Assembly (NCBI GenBank): GCA_900552315.1
Contig: URZM01000114.1
Span: forward strand, 1 to 6,700
From: an uncultured Bacteroidales bacterium
GTDB taxonomy: Bacteria > Bacteroidota > Bacteroidia > Bacteroidales > Muribaculaceae
Length of the DNA stretch: 6,700 nucleotides
Reading direction: 5' to 3'
The position numbers and the translations under genes were made by a program. A model generated the notes under the pieces. The model was given only the letters and a program-made list of their open reading frames with translations, ran no database searches and was not told where the DNA came from. Of this stretch, positions 5,771-6,700 are shown piece after piece (position 1 is the stretch's first letter; every line of letters starts with the position of its first letter).

Positions 5771-5903
5771 GTGATTTTATTTGCTCAAATTACAGATTTT
5801 AACATATAGCTCTATGTGCTATTTGACACCAATTGATATATTTTTGCATCATTTAATTTAATTTAACAGCTCTACGAATATGATAATGATTCAAACTAAG
5901 CAT
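5771..5903. other. AT-rich spacer with no gene seen
   Basis: This stretch lies between the promoter of the 94-residue gene and the pfkB terminator. It is rich in A and T, with repeated TTTAA steps near 5852-5866. Small competing inverted repeats occur around 5802-5822 (ACATA with TATGT, or ATAGC with GCTAT). I see no coding frame or RNA gene in it. Confidence 0.5.
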
Positions 5904-5945
5904 AAAAAACAAGGCCGAACCAAAATCTTTTTTGGTCGGCTCTTG
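5904..5945 (-). terminator. Strong intrinsic terminator of the PfkB kinase gene
   Basis: On the minus strand, CAAG, GCCGA and CCAAAA pair with TTTTGG, TCGGC and CTTG around a short loop (5910-5945), with only single-base bulges. The stem is followed directly by six T (5909-5904). It lies about 40 bp past the kinase stop codon. The plus strand also has four T after the stem, so weaker termination that way is possible. Confidence 0.85.
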
Positions 5946-5987
5946 TTTTGGGTTGACGATTCCAGTTTATGCTGGTTGGAGAGTGAG

Positions 5988-6700
5988 TCAGGAGCGGGTG
6001 AGGTCGGAGGGTAGGATGGGCATGGCTCCGGGGCGGGTGCAGACGAAGGCGGAGGTGCGCACCGCCAGGGAGTGGGCTTCGGGGACACTCTTGCCTTTGA
6101 GGATGGAGACTATGAAGGCTGCGGTGAATGAGTCGCCTGCCCCTACGGTGTCAGCCACCTCCACTTTTGGAGTCGGTTGGAAAGAGACGTTGCCGGGAGT
6201 GAAGACGTAGCTCCCGTTGATGCCGCATGTGAGTATGAGCATCTTCAGGTTGTATTTCCCCAGCAGGATCCAGCATTTGTCCTGGAGGTCAATGCCGGGG
6301 TAGCCGAACATGCGGCTTACGGTGACCAGCTCTTCGTCGTTTATCTTAAGGATGTTGCAGCGCTTCATGGAATTGCAGAGTATATCTTTGGTGTAGAATC
6401 CTTGGCGCAGGTTCACGTCGAAGACCACCAGGGTGTCGGGGTCCTCGGGCATCTCGTCGAGGAATCCGTTGATTGTCTCGCGTGAGACTATGTTGCGCTG
6501 GGCCAGGGAGCCGAAGCATACGGCGCGTGTGCGTCTCGCCAGCTCTTTCAGCTCTTCGGTCAGGGGTATGTTGTCCCAGGCCACGTTCTCCTTTATTTCG
6601 TATTGGGGTATGCCTGCGGCGTCTATTTCCACCTGGACGGTACCGGTGGGGTATGGCACTTTGCAAAGGAGGTGGTGAAGTCCCTTTGATGTGAAATTCT
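5988..6700 (-). CDS. PfkB family carbohydrate kinase (fructokinase-like), 5'-partial
   Basis: About 237 codons are visible, and the frame stays open to the right edge, so the N-terminal part (roughly the first 60 residues of a normal ribokinase-fold sugar kinase of about 300) lies outside. The hallmark is DTVGAGDSFTAAF, the PfkB signature 2, with the anion-hole GAGD and the catalytic aspartate at codon 6132-6134. Other family features are the YPTGTVQVEID strand near the visible start, VVFDVNLRQGFY, and KINDEEL, the conserved N-x-x-E-like segment that coordinates Mg-ATP. The C-terminus CTRPGAMP is typical of fructokinase-type members. Such enzymes phosphorylate a sugar, most often fructose, with ATP in the cytoplasm; the exact sugar is not proven. 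GTG at 6657-6659 is an internal valine codon, not the start. A strong terminator follows, so this is the last gene of its transcript. Confidence 0.93.
   Translation of the reverse strand, partial: NFTSKGLHHLLCKVPYPTGTVQVEIDAAGIPQYEIKENVAWDNIPLTEELKELARRTRAVCFGSLAQRNIVSRETINGFLDEMPEDPDTLVVFDVNLRQGFYTKDILCNSMKRCNILKINDEELVTVSRMFGYPGIDLQDKCWILLGKYNLKMLILTCGINGSYVFTPGNVSFQPTPKVEVADTVGAGDSFTAAFIVSILKGKSVPEAHSLAVRTSAFVCTRPGAMPILPSDLTRS

Noticed and set aside
5839..5846. Plus-strand TATTTTTG resembling a -7 promoter element
   Set aside because: There is no TTG at the right spacing and no plus-strand gene downstream; AT-rich DNA gives such matches by chance.
6177..6694. Plus-strand frames across the PfkB kinase gene
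   Set aside because: They are shadows of the clearly recognisable kinase on the minus strand.

Overview
The window looks like chromosomal DNA of a Bacteroidales bacterium, perhaps Muribaculaceae-like. The evidence is a set of Bacteroidetes-typical protein families (DUF5686 outer-membrane protein with a carboxypeptidase-regulatory-like N-terminus, a DUF5700-like putative zinc peptidase, DUF4295), the gene order rpmB-rpmG-DUF4295, and promoters of the Bacteroidetes TAnnTTTG type. No tRNA, rRNA, CRISPR array or transposase gene is visible. The genus is inferred from remembered families, not from a search.

Layout from left to right. (1) About 2-985 (+): a left-truncated HEXXH peptidase gene. It is interrupted at 854-856 by an in-frame TAG and remains open and protein-like for 42 more codons. 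(2) 1074-3641 (-): a complete outer-membrane DUF5686 protein, convergent with the peptidase. (3) 3642-3763: a short divergent spacer with promoter-like motifs on both strands that point towards each other. (4) 3764-4204 (+): a CYTH-domain (triphosphate tunnel) enzyme. (5) 4205-4341: a convergent spacer with a terminator and a perfect 15-bp tandem duplication. (6) 4342-5016 (-): the ribosomal cluster rpmB, rpmG and DUF4295, driven by a near-consensus promoter about 130 bp upstream. (7) 5298-5421: a compact, hairpin-rich, non-coding element with inverted ends, resembling a REPIN or MITE. (8) 5438-5722 (-): an unrecognised AT-rich gene for a 94-residue protein, with its own near-consensus promoter. 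(9) 5771-5987: AT-rich spacer ending in a strong terminator. (10) 5988-6700 (-): the C-terminal three quarters of a PfkB/fructokinase-like sugar kinase that runs off the right edge.

Most genes look like independent housekeeping or envelope units. The only clear operon is the ribosomal one. I see no new multi-gene system. The items most worth a second look are the premature TAG in the peptidase gene, the hairpin element between the orphan gene and rpmB, and the orphan gene itself with a duplicated sequence spanning its stop codon.
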